From: Persicaria tinctoria
Taxonomy: Eukaryota; Streptophyta; Magnoliopsida; Caryophyllales; Polygonaceae
Length of the DNA: 64,000 bases
Reading direction: 5' to 3'
Assembly (NCBI GenBank): GCA_037127255.1
Contig: JBANSL010000001.1
Span: 36,075,001-36,139,000 of the forward strand
This document shows, one piece after another, positions 1-10,330 of this stretch; the stretch's first letter is position 1, and the number at the start of each line of letters is the position of its first letter. The notes under the pieces are model-generated. The model did no database searches. It was not told where the DNA came from and saw only the letters and a list, made by a program, of their open reading frames with translations. The position numbers and the translations under genes were made by a program.

Positions 1-159
1 TATCCAAATTATTTCCTAATAAAAAAAAAAAAATTAAACTAGTACACATTGTAATTGCCGATTTAAATTTAGCCATTAACAATTGCCAATCTACTGTATA
101 GATATATTTATTTATTTATTTAATAATCAATCATCCACCCCTTATAATTATTATTTTAG

Positions 160-999
160 GAATCCGGATCCTCTCCTAATATAAGGAGGCCTAATAAATT
201 AATCTCAACCCTCCAAATAATTCAATGACCGGAATCTTTTTGATTTACCAAAAAAAAAGAAAAAAAAAAGAAAAACCTAATCGTCTCCTCCCACAATCCA
301 CTGCCCGCCGGATTCCCAGCCAACAAACACTGTTGTCGCCTCTCTTTTGTCCACCTTCTTGTTGCACCGCCCTCGCCCTCACCGTCGCCTGCAATCCACA
401 GCCAGTCCTTCACTCCGGATTCTTCTCCAATCTCCTGCAACCTCTCCCCTCTACAATCCCTACCTATTCTGATGTTTTGTTTAATTTCTCACTCTCTCGG
501 TCCAATTTCAAATTAATTTGATGCAAAATCGGATCAATTCTAACCCTAAAATTCTCTTCACTGTCCTAAACCCTCTAAATTAGTCCCAATCGCACCTTAT
601 TACTCTGTTTTCAAGAATTATTTTTTGGGACATCGCTGCTCGTGCACTGCTACACCTCCTTCCGTCGTTCGGTTGTGTTCTCGAACTCCTGATTGTCGAA
701 TTTTGTGGCTGTCGATTTTTTGGGAAATCGCTGCTCGTGCATTGCTACACCTCCTACTCGTGATGGATGAGTTTTCAAGAAGCACTGTTGATTTTTCTAA
801 GAGGATTGTGAAATTGGAGGCTAAATGTAAACGGTTGAAGGAGGAGAATAACAATTTAACGCAAGAACTGGAGTGAGGAAGAGGAGAGACAAAATAATTT
901 TATTTTTTTTGGTAAATCAAAAAGATCTGACCATTGAAATATTTGGAGGGTTGAGATTGATTTATTAGGCTACCTTATATTAGGAGAGGATCCAGATTC
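160..999. mobile_element. Non-autonomous MULE with ~100-bp TIRs and 9-bp TSD
   Basis: The ends are inverted repeats of about 100 bp. The left starts GAATCCGGATCCTCTCCTAA and the right ends in its near-complement. Both run through the 'ccctccaaat' and 'tttttgatttacc' blocks into poly-A/T. A perfect 9-bp target duplication, ttattttag, lies at 151-159 and 1000-1008, as expected of Mutator-like elements. The element is 840 bp and has no transposase. The interior carries a leader-like C/T-rich stretch and a short reading frame at 763-876. It is inserted within the outer TIR of the larger composite element. Confidence 0.88.
763..876 (+). CDS. Short coiled-coil-like ORF inside MULE, possible captured gene fragment
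   Basis: A 37-codon frame runs from ATG at 763 to TGA at 874-876, just inside the right TIR. The peptide has heptad-like hydrophobic spacing and ends KLEAKCKRLKEENNNLTQEL, typical of a coiled coil. It lies after a ~94-bp direct duplication (621-660 against 715-754). A short coiled-coil piece next to a MULE TIR is what a Pack-MULE capture of a host exon would give. I do not recognise the parent gene, and chance is possible at this length. Confidence 0.3.
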   Translation: MDEFSRSTVDFSKRIVKLEAKCKRLKEENNNLTQELE

Positions 1000-1059
1000 T
1001 TATTTTAGAAGCAGACTCTTTGTAAAAAAATGAGCCACATGTCCTCCTTCTCTGAGCAA

Positions 1060-1877
1060 AAATAAAAAGCAGTTTCCACTCTCCCACCCACGTTCTTTTT
1101 GTTACCAATACTGATACGTACTCGCCTCGGTAGAGAGAGTACAATGCCCAATCGTCCGGTAATCAATAGGTAAGTCGATCGACCCGGGTTAATACGACTC
1201 GGCCTCGAACTGATTTAAACTGTAAGCCACGTGACTTCCGATTCCAATTCAATTGGAAAACGGAGTAATTGATCAATCGCCAAGTTGCGTAATTAATTAG
1301 TAACGAAGGCACTTGAATTCTCTTGGACTTTGATGCCAATTGCCGAAGTCAACTTTGATTCAAATATATATAACGGAAGCAATTTCAATGTCGCCTCACT
1401 AATGCAAACGCTAATTTAATTAGGTGCTAGGTGCGGAACGAGAACAACAGTCGATCACGCAAGAGCCTTCGCGATACGGGTTGAGTTTCGATCGGTCAAC
1501 AACTGCAACCCAAAAGTGAACACAGTGGAGCGATGGCGAGGGCACAGCAGTAGCGGAACGGGTAGTGTGGTCGGCGTAAGATGACCCTCTTCCAAAAGAG
1601 GATGAGACTCCGATCTTCAATCAATTCCAGCGAGAACCTTTGATTGAAGATCCAATTAAATTCAGCAGTACGGTAGCAAATTGAAAAATAGGGTTTGACG
1701 TCAGGGAGGAAATGGGGGAGTTTCAACTCAACGCTCTTCAATTCCTCTAAATTTGACGCAACGATGACAATTAAGCCTAATAGAGTATTTATAGAAAAAT
1801 ACTAATAACCCTAATTACTATTGGACCCATATAACTAATGGATTGGACTTCCTATGCAAAGAAAGTCCACACCTCTT
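1060..1877 (-). repeat. Unassigned LTR-like sequence, antisense, with TATA box
   Basis: There is no credible reading frame. On the minus strand a TATA-like CTATAAATACTC lies around 1776-1790, followed by leader-like sequence running towards 1100, which resembles LTR promoter architecture. It lies between the two direct copies of the composite element's left terminus. No matching second LTR, PBS or TSD was found, so the class is inferred from layout only. Confidence 0.25.
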
Positions 1878-2210
1878 ATCCACCCCTTATACTTATTCAC
1901 CACTTATACTTATTATTTTAGAAGCATGATCTTTGTAAAAGAATCAGCCACGTGTCCTCTTTGAGCAAAACTAAGAAATTAGCCTTTCTCCCACGTTCTC
2001 TCCTCAACCGCTTCAATCCCTGAGTAAAACTAAGAAGCCCTGATTTGCAGTCTTTCTCCCACGTTCTCTTCTCAACTGTTTCTTCTTTTCTACTTCTATG
2101 TTCTCCCAATACAGTTCCACTCCCAATTTATTAAAGCCGACCACTTCACCTTTATCTTCTCCGCCAGTTTTTTCCACAAATTTTTAGGGTTTGGGTTTTC
2201 CAAAGAATCG

Positions 2211-2705
2211 TCAGACTTGGAACGAATGCGAGAACTCCAGCCAGAGGAAGGACATCAAGACCACCATGGACCGCCTGAAGAGGTGGGAGGCCGTCAGGCG
2301 GCGCCTTGGGAGAATGGAGAACAAGGTTTGGCAGAGGCGGAGGAAGCGGGAGAGGTAGAAGGCGTAGGACCAGAAGAAGACTCGGCCCGATGGGAGGGTC
2401 CCCAGTGGGAAGCAGAGGAGCCACTGGATGAGGGTCTTGGATCGCCTCCAGAACCACCGGGTCTCCCGGATCTCGGCGGCGGCGGAGAGGAGGATGCCGG
2501 AGAAGATGACGGCGGAGAGGAGGGCCATGAGGAGGGAGTGGATGGCCGGGAGGGGGCCAGGGGAACGGGGCGACGACGGCCAAGGAGGAGGAGGAACAAG
2601 TGGAGGACGAGGGAGGAGGCGACGTAGAGGGAGATAGAGGAGAGGAGGAAGGACCAGGTGGATCCCCATGAATGGGAGGCGCTCCACCGCCCTCTCTTCC
2701 TCCAA
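2211..2705 (-). pseudogene. ELO-like (GNS1/SUR4, HOS3-type) fatty-acid elongase fragment, frameshifted
   Basis: The minus strand encodes the N-terminal half of a plant ELO-like membrane protein. Recognisable blocks are a WGSTWSFLLSS-type first segment near 2668-2600, then PLPAIHSLLMALLS, CFPLGTLPSGRVFFWSYAFY, LSRFL and a final MSFLWLEFSHSF. The first block lies in a different frame from the rest, so there is a frameshift near 2552-2560 in a C-run. The catalytic HxxHH box of the family is here HLFRRS, keeping only the first histidine, and the following acidic Asp region is also altered. The frame stops after about half the usual length. It lies in a GC-rich island within a TIR element. It is best read as a captured, dead gene piece. 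Family assignment is from recognised motifs, not a search. Confidence 0.6.
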
Positions 2706-2856
2706 TTTTCAATTTCAGACGTCTCAATTCCCTTGCTGCCATCGCTCCTCTGCCTCCGCCACTCAGCCTACGAGAAGTCATTGAATCGAAATCGGAATCA
2801 AAAGAGTATTCTCGGACCAGGGTTGTTGCGCCTTGGACCTCCACCAACGACGACAT

Positions 2857-3652
2857 CCATTCAATGCTTCAGACGCATTGCATCGTTGAGATTCCTTTCC
2901 TTCAATTTCATGCTTCATTAGAGTTAGGAGTTCATTTTTCTTTCAATTTTTGTGCAATTGGTGTGCTATGACAGTCTAGGTTTGTCCAGCAAGATCAAAT
3001 TAAGGAAGAATGCAGCTATCTTAATTCCGCATTTCCAGGATCAGACTATTGCGAGATCACATGGAGACTAATTCACAAGCAACAACAACATCACATGAGA
3101 CTAATTCAGAAGGAGTCTGAAATTAGTTTCTTTTTCCCGGTAAATCAAACTACATATGATTTGTTAAGTACCTTCCAGAAAGAATGTGATTGAGGCTATT
3201 TTGTGATTCCTGTGTGTGATTTCAATGGTGTGATCACCTACTATATAGTTTTGTGAGTTTTAATTAGTAATAAAACTATATAAAGATGTCGGCAATTACA
3301 TAATCTTATGTATACATATGATTTGTTCAGTAGCTAGAAAAAGAATAAGATCTTCCTTGTGATTACTTTCGCAGCAAAGACTTGAATAGCAGTGGAACAA
3401 TGGTCCATCTTGTCTTCCGGTGTACGTTTATTTTCAATTAAAATTGCACACACAAAAAAAAAAAATCAATGAAAAATTAGTTTATAAATTTCTAAAATGG
3501 AGAACCTGTTGGAATTGACACACAAAATATTTGGAGAAGATGAGTTTTGATTCCCTATTTTTTAAATTGTTTGGGGAAACTGTTGAGGATGCTCGCCCTT
3601 GATGTGAGGTCTCTATTTTTCTTTTTATCATTGGATTTTAATTTAGTAATTA
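2857..3652. other. No recognisable gene
   Basis: AT-rich sequence between the ELO-like fragment and the hAT insertion. It reads like the leader and intron-like flank of a captured gene segment (2860-3000), then unremarkable DNA. No domain, TIR or tandem repeat was found. Confidence 0.4.
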
Positions 3653-3660
3653 GTGAGATT

Positions 3661-4364
3661 TAGGGATGGCAATTTCACCCGCACCCGACCCGAACCCGAA
3701 TCACCCGACGCGAAAAAGTGGGTGAAATCCTGAAAAAAAAGCGGGTGGAAAGTGGATGTGGGTGAAGTGGATATGGGTGGTGGGTCGGGTGGGGTGAAGT
3801 TTTTCTCCACCCGCACCCGATCCACCACCCGCCACCCGACCCGACCCGTATAAAATATATAAAAATATATATACACTTTTGTAAACCCTAATTTCCCTTC
3901 CCAAAGTTCCCAGCTTCCCTTCATCCTCTCGTGTCTCTCTCTCTCTCTCTTGTTACGTAATAGGCTAGGTCGGCGCTTGCTCAATCCTCCCTCAGACCAG
4001 TCCCTCCTTCGCACTCGCCGGCGAGGGCCCGAGCAAGGAGTTCCGCTGACGGCGCCTCATCCTCACTATATACCAAATTGATTAATTATGTATGTGTTTG
4101 AAACTTAAATGTGTAAGATAATCATATTTTATACGGTGTTTTGTCTACCAAATTGATTGGAATTCAATTAAATGCATTTAGAGAAAATCACCCACATTTC
4201 ACCCATATCTCACCCATTTCACCCGATCACCCGATGGATATGGGCGAAGTGGATATGGGTGAAGTGGATATGGGTGGGGTGATGGGTGGGAAAATGGATC
4301 ACCCATGGTAGGTCGGGTGAAATGGGGGTCCATCCACCCACCACCCGACCCATTGCCATCCCTA
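3661..4364. mobile_element. Ac/Ds-like hAT, non-autonomous, 8-bp TSD
   Basis: It starts TAGGGATGGCAATTTCACCC and ends GACCCATTGCCATCCCTA, giving a 13-bp perfect TIR (TAGGGATGGCAAT). An 8-bp duplication, gtgagatt, flanks it at 3653-3660 and 4365-4372. The subterminal regions are packed with CACCCGACCCG and GGGTGGATGGGTGAA words in both orientations, the usual hAT subterminal binding-site clusters. The interior, including a CT-rich leader-like segment at 3900-4050, has no transposase. The element is 704 bp. Confidence 0.92.
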
Positions 4365-4885
4365 GTGAGATTGGTATTACTTTCTATTTTGGATTGGAGC
4401 TAATTTTTTTCTCCTTATTTTTGAGCTTGATTAAATAGTATATTCTCCATTGAGTACCTGCGTCATTGAGAGAGAGCGAGATCTAGCCAAGCTGAATCTC
4501 CACCACGAACTCTGCCCCAATCAATCATCTGTCGCCACCCTTACGGATGTCGTGATTCTGAGGCAATCTCCATCTCCACCACACATCTTCCTTGTGATTG
4601 TAGTCTTATTTGAATGGATCTCATAACCACATCTTGTGGATGCTGAATTGAATCGTTTCCTTCGACGATTATTAAGCGTGGGTATGGTGAAAATGGAAGA
4701 AATTGAGAGAATTTGATAAATTGCTTTTACAAATAAATTGTGAATATGGTTTCCTAATAATTCATTGAGAACGTGGGATTATAAATTGATGTAAAAATAA
4801 ATGCTTATTTTTTTTAAAAAAAAAGGGACATGTGGACCTTTTTTTTTTTTTGTAAAGAATTTGCTTCTAATTTTATAAGGATGCA

Positions 4886-6025
4886 AAAAAAAAAATTTCT
4901 TATATGTGCGAGTCTTTTGTCAAATCTTTCATACAAAACACCAACTATAAGAATGTTATTTTGATTAGTTATCATTTACGATCTATCAATTTCTTACATC
5001 TAAAACCTAACCGAGTACTCATAATTTTTTTTCTACATACACAAGTCATGCCCAACTAATTTTCACATTCCATCAATTTGAGAGGTATAACATTTTTTTA
5101 ATGTTTTGGCCTCTTTTTTGTTTTTTTACAGTAGGCAAGAAGTAGATCGACTCGGCGATCTAGAAGATCGACCCAGCGATCTTCAAGCCATCATCTTCAA
5201 GCCATGATAGCTTAAATGACCCTACACAGAGGGTCGCCAGTAAAAAAAAGAAAAAATTTCTAAGATTACAATTACAGAAATTTAAAATTAAAAATATCTA
5301 TAGATTAAAACTATGTTTCTTCCGATCAATAATTAGAGCCTTGATTCTTGATATCTATAAATTTCCTTAATGTTTTGGCCTCTTAATGTTTATACACTTA
5401 CAAATAGAGTTCCTTTTTTTCTAATTAAGGGTCTAAGTATTATAAAAACACACACTAAATATCATTTTTAAAATTCTTTAGCTATATAGGGTTTATACAT
5501 TTAAACTTAGGGTATCTTTATCAAATTGGTTTATAATTTAGATCAATTCAAAAAGTGTAGAATGATGTGTAATAGATAAAATATCATAAAGGATCCGAAT
5601 TCGGCTTTCTTAAGCTAAAAATTATAAGGTTTCTTTTCTTTGTCTTCAATTAGGATGGATACTAGGAGAAGCGTAGAAGTAGGTGATTTACTATTTTTTT
5701 TGTCAAATTTAAAGTATCGATTGTCTCAATAAAAAAGTATTTCATCATGATAATTAAAGATTTCGAAGAACAACATGACAAGAAGCAAGAGCAATTTGTT
5801 AGTAGAAAAATAATGTGTCGAATATTTTGTTTAAGATATCAAACTTGACCGTAATTATGAGACTTTTGTTTGTGATTGTAAGTGTTATTTTATTATAACG
5901 AGGGTTATAATTGATAACATGACAATAATTCAAATGAAATGAAATATATTCATAGTATGAGGGGGAATTAAACGGAAAATTTCAATAAAAATACTCACCC
6001 GTACAAGGTGCGGGAAAAGTACTAG
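4886..6025 (+). mobile_element. Helitron-like element, 3' end supported, 5' end uncertain
   Basis: The right end has the Helitron signature: a hairpin CCCGTAC-AAG-GTGCGGG at about 5998-6014, a short A-rich spacer, CTAG at 6022-6025, then a host T. The 5' start (A|TC) could not be fixed. One candidate is the TCTTTCATACAAAACACC segment near 4926. A ~14-bp phrase (atgttttggcctctt) recurs at about 5101 and 5371. No Rep/helicase frame is present. Confidence 0.45.
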
Positions 6026-6059
6026 TTTATATTATACTCGTATATATTATTTATATATA

Positions 6060-6236
6060 TAGCAGGTACCCGTAACGGGCCGCTACGCCCGTAACGGGTA
6101 GATTGCCCTACCCAATCCCGTGCCCGCTGCGGGCGCGGATCGGGCTTAGCGGCCCGGTTGGGCTTTTCTGTCTATCAAAGCCCGTCCAAAAAAGCGGGCG
6201 GGGCGGACGGGCCGGCCCGCGTTTGTCCAGGTCTAT
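6060..6236. mobile_element. hAT terminus fragment
   Basis: A GC-rich block of GGGCCGGCCCG and CCCGTAACGGG words ends GTTTGTCCAGGTCTA. On the other strand this is TAGACCTGGACAAAC, a typical plant hAT terminus. No matching opposite TIR or TSD was seen, so this is treated as a truncated copy. Confidence 0.4.
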
Positions 6237-6240
6237 TGTT

Positions 6241-7284
6241 TGGATCACCCCAACCCTAGAAGAGGGAAATTAGAAACAAAACATAATAAAAGCAACTAAC
6301 TTTAACATTCAAAATAAAACTTAAATTTACAAAACCTTCCAAACGTTCCTCCTCTCTCTCCTCTCTCGGCCATTCCCTCTCTCCTCTCTCCTTGCGCCCG
6401 AAGACGGTTTTGCTTGAATGTATGAAAATCAGCCCCCTAGGGCCTTATTTATAGAGCTCCATCTAGCTAATCTAGGAAGGAGCAATCTATCTCTATCTAA
6501 AACTATCTATCTAAAAGTTTAATATAAAACTTGATAAATAAATCTCTAAAATAAACAAGGGAAATATCTGATGTTGATAAATATCTCTTGGACTTTGATA
6601 AATCTTCACTTGAATGGATAAAATATCTCGTGCCTTTGCTTGCAAGTAACCCAAATTGCTCGGACTTCACTTGTTCTCGACTCGGATTGCTTCTGGACAG
6701 TACTCAACGTCGACCAAAGTACTCGACGTCGAGTAGGTCTTCTTCTCCTCGGATTGCACTCGAGCTCGGCTACATCGTGGACTCGACATGGATACTCGAC
6801 GTCGAGTAGATTTGTACTGTTTGAGGGATCAGTTGCTCGACTACGTGTGATTTTGGCTGGAAAGTACTCGACATCGACCAAAGTGGACGACGTCGACTAG
6901 TCCCGTCAGCTTTCAGCATTCTGCTCCGTTCTTGAAATGCACTTTCCCGAGTCCTAGTTTTTCCGATTGACGCATATGAGTATGCGTTGGAAAGATCTCT
7001 TCGAGGGCTACAACTCTCATGAAGACATTAGAAATTGATTCAGAATGATGAATGAAGAAAAGTGGGATTTTCTCCAGCTGCACCATCTTGTGCTCTCCCT
7101 GACTTTCCTTTAAGCTCCAAAGTGCGTCCGATTTCTGCGAAATTAAACAGAAACTAGTGTAAACCTCCATAATTGGAAAATAAGCATAAACTACATAGAT
7201 TATGTATTATTCTAACCCAAATGTATGAAATGCATGCAGAAATCGATATAAAAGTAATTGTAAAACATGCACAATTTAGGCTCA
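6241..7284 (-). repeat. Partial antisense LTR, copy 1 of the TCGATATCGA family
   Basis: Related over most of its length to 9386-10278. Both copies end on the plus strand in CACATCA and share the TTTATTTATAG TATA region (minus-strand CTATAAATAA near 6450), the 'ccatctagctaatctagga' segment and the 'gaaatgcactttcccgagtcct' segment. On the minus strand it would start TGATGTG. Upstream of the TATA, 6700-6900 carries several ACTCGACGTCGAGTAG-type palindromes. It is truncated on the left, and an internal domain was not found. Confidence 0.45.
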
Positions 7285-7287
7285 CAT

Positions 7288-7289
<2 letters not shown>

Positions 7290-7373
<84 letters not shown>
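7290..7373. repeat. (TA)n microsatellite
   Basis: About 84 bp of uninterrupted TA, directly next to the LTR terminus CACATCA. Confidence 0.97.
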
Positions 7374-7375
<2 letters not shown>

Positions 7376-7400
7376 ATAGGGGTTGGCTTGATTTAAAAAA

Positions 7401-10321
7401 CGGTAATTTCACAAGGTACCCCCGAGGTATCGCTTAATTCACGCGACGACCAATTGTTTTACACCTTTCACCTGGTACCTCTAAGGTTTTGAATCCTTTC
7501 ACCTTGTACCCTTCTACCTTTATTTTAACGGTTTCTGTTAATTCAAAATGAAAAATAAAAAACTCAATTGAATTGACATAAAAGAAACGGGGGAAAGAAA
7601 AGGGAGATGGAAGACGGCGGCGATTTCCGCCCCTCAAGTGCCATGAATGGAAGCCACGATTTTCGCCCCTCAAGTGCCTCCACCTCGCAGATTTCTGATC
7701 GAGGCTCGGTGCTAAGCCGTTCCGAGCCCTAGAGGACTGTATTCGGCCAAAGTCCATGGGGCGGTGCTGAAGTGTCTCACACCGCTGTGCTGGAAGGGAC
7801 TTCAATGCTGCCATCGCTGGAAACCGCATGTGACTCCGGAGAATCTGCATAAGCGATGTCAGATTGATTACAAGCCTTGAATGCCAGATCTCGGGGAGAA
7901 GGTCCTGATCGGGCAGAAGTCAAGGTTTTTTTTTATCTAGTTTTTATATGGCAAGAAACTATAATTGTCATATAATATCCAGCCCGAGCGCCATCCGAAA
8001 CCGCCTTAGCTAATCCATTGTTCATAATCTCTTCCTCCCTCTGCCTATTCATAATCGTCATATCGGAAGAGATTCACTGGATCTGATATGGTGATTCTTT
8101 GGATCTGGTAAATCGATGGAGCAGGCGGGTTTCAGATGGTGGTGATAGGGTGGGTTTCAGATGGTGGTGAATCTATAATAGATGGGATTCAGATGAGACG
8201 ATGAACAGTGGAGAAACCTTCAGATCTGCTCTAGCGATGAAACAAGGGAAGCGGAGAAGACAATGAACAGTGCACCAACTTCAGATCTAGCCGAGTGGTG
8301 TGCAGAACTGACTTCGAATGTGGATCTGAAAGATCTGTCGATGGGGAGTCCAGCTGTAGAGGTAGCGTGGCCGGAGTAGGACTCGAAGCTGGTGGATCTG
8401 TGCAGGACTCGAAGCCGGTGGAGGTAGCGTGAGGAACTGACATTTTTTTTTTAAATTTTCCAGTGACCTTTTAATTCAATAACGAAGTAACGGAACTGTT
8501 AAAAAATGGGGAGAAGGGCATGAAGTGAAAGGAATCAAAACCCCAGGGGTACCACGTGAAAGGTGTAAAATAATTGGTTACCGCATTATGGAGGGAAACT
8601 AGTCAAGTGAATAAATATAAATATAAACGAACAAAACCAACTCCCTGTCCAAGCAAATAAAATACAAGAATCCATCCCGCTGTAGTGGCAGGGTTTCGGG
8701 ATCATAACCACGAGGAAACGTGTTAGCACTCTCCTAAATAGTTCCAAGATCCGCTTCATTGTCGACTAGAAGACTACTCGATATCGACTCAAGTGGGTCG
8801 ATATCGACCGAAGTAAGTCGAAATCCTCTTCAGACCTGCACACAGAAAAAACAAGCAAACTCGACATTGAGCACGGTGTACTCGATATTGACTAAGTAGA
8901 CTCGATATCAACCAAGGGTAGGTCGAAATCAACTATAGTGCAGAATCGAAAACTTGCAGAAAAATAATAAAATAATGTCAGAAAAGAAAGTCCGAAGAAT
9001 ATAAAGGATGGATGTGAACGTGATGAACAAAAATAAACATAGATTTGTAAGATTGAATTCAATAAGATAAAAGACTTCCAAGATTAGGGTTTCAACGCCA
9101 CAACGATAACCATGTAAGAATTATGCCAAAGTATAAAAGATTGTGCCTTTTCATCAAATAACTTTCGTCATTAACAATTAAGAATATAGAGGCTTTCTCA
9201 TAAACCATAATTGTTACTACATTTTTTAATGATTAATCCAAATTCATATTAAGATCCCTTTCACTTCAATAATACAAAAAGGATCACCTACTACTTTCGT
9301 AGAAGAATCATGCAAATAGGGATAGAAGATGAAATTGCAATAAAGATAATACTTTGATGCATAACCTTACATGGCTAACGTCGGGCTCACCCCAACCCTA
9401 TAAGTAGGGTGACTACTCGCTTCTCATCATAGTAACAAACATCACTAATATAAAGGAAATAACTAATTGCATTAAAATAAACGAAAACTTACAACCGAAC
9501 GAAGCCAAATTGCTCTCGCTCCTACAAATCCAATCGGCCTCCACTTCCTCTCTCTAACTCTATATAGTTTGTGTGTTGAGGAATGGAATAAAAACAAACC
9601 CCCTAGGGCTTTATTTATAGTGTTCCATCTAGCTAATCTAGGAAAGGAACAACTATATCTATATCTAAATCTATCTATCTAAATCCTAAGATAAAACATT
9701 GATAAATAAATAAAACAAAACAATTAGAAATCGAGCATAGGTAGTCGATATCGACATCTTCTTCTGCTGGTCGATTTCTGGTCTCTGATGTACTCGATTT
9801 CTGGCTCTCTCATCTACTCGATATCGAGTAGGTGAACTCGATATCGACCCCCTTGTGTCTGGTCCAAATTCTGTCCTTGCTTTCAACATTCTGCTCCGTT
9901 TTGAAATGCATTTTCCCGAGTCCTCGTTCGTCCGATTGACACATATAAATATGTGTTAGAAATCTATTGTCGAGGGATACAACTCTCATGAAGACATCAG
10001 AACTTGATTCAGAATAATGAATGGTGAAAATTGATGTTTTCTCCAACTGCACCATCATGTGCTCTTCCTTAGCTTCTCCAATGTTTTCATGATTTTCTTT
10101 TAAGCTCCAAAGTGCGTCTGATTTCTGTGAAATTAAACAGAAACTTGTGTAGACCTCCATATATTGCAAATAAGCATAAACTACAGAATTTCTGCATTAT
10201 TCTAACCTAGAAATATAAAATGTAGACAGAAATCGATATAAATTTTAATGCAAAACATGGAAAATTCAGCGCACATCATGTGAATTAAGCGATACATCGA
10301 GGGTACCTTGTGAACTTCCGT
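7401..10321. mobile_element. MULE with >110-bp TIRs, split by an LTR copy
   Basis: The left end CGGTAATTTCACAAGGTACC is inverted at the right end (…GGTACCTTGTGAACTTCCGT, ending 10321). The 9-bp flank tttaaaaaa occurs at 7392-7400 and 10322-10330. The TIR continues inward on the left (7440-7515: caattgttttacacctttca, then tggtacc and ggttttgaatcctttcacctt) and matches inverted sequence at 8512-8605, so the right TIR is split by the insertion at about 8611-10278. Without it the MULE is about 1.25 kb. The interior (7600-8450) is gene-like in composition, with short frames I do not recognise and no transposase. Confidence 0.75.
8611..10278 (-). mobile_element. Antisense solo-LTR-like insertion, copy 2 of the TCGATATCGA family
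   Basis: Inserted into the right TIR of the MULE. Flanks share gtgaat (8607-8612 and 10280-10285), and the TIR reads through when the segment is removed. On the minus strand it starts TGATGTGCGCTGAATTTTCC and has a TATA box (CACTATAAATAAAG) near 9620. It carries TCGATATCGA-type palindromes both upstream (9740-9850) and downstream (8760-8935) of the TATA. No PBS or coding region lies within 1.67 kb, so it is read as a solo LTR. The left edge lacks a clear CA end, so that boundary is approximate. Confidence 0.5.
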
Positions 10322-10330
10322 TTTAAAAAA

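Larger units (their letters stand above)
134..4884. mobile_element. Composite TIR element (MULE-like) carrying an ELO-like gene fragment
   Basis: A terminal motif (CCCCTTATAATTATTATTTT followed by AGAAGC, CTTTGTAAAA and CCACATGTCC) occurs at 134-159 continuing at 1009-1044, again in direct orientation at 1878-1958, and inverted at 4825-4884 (ggacatgtgg...ttgcttctaattttataagg). I read this as a TIR element whose left terminus is duplicated. No convincing TSD was found, so the outer edges are approximate. It holds the ELO-like fragment (2211-2705), a nested MULE (160-999) and a nested hAT (3661-4364). No transposase is visible, so it would be non-autonomous. The Mutator-like assignment rests only on long TIRs and the Pack-MULE-like cargo. 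Confidence 0.5.

Noticed and set aside
2152..2856. 234-codon Pro/Ser-rich frame (-) and 136-codon Glu/Gly-rich frame (+)
   Set aside because: Alternative frames of the GC-rich ELO-like fragment. Only the two frames carrying ELO motifs make sense.
7173..7376. Frame ending in Ile-Tyr repeats
   Set aside because: Read-through of the (TA)n microsatellite.
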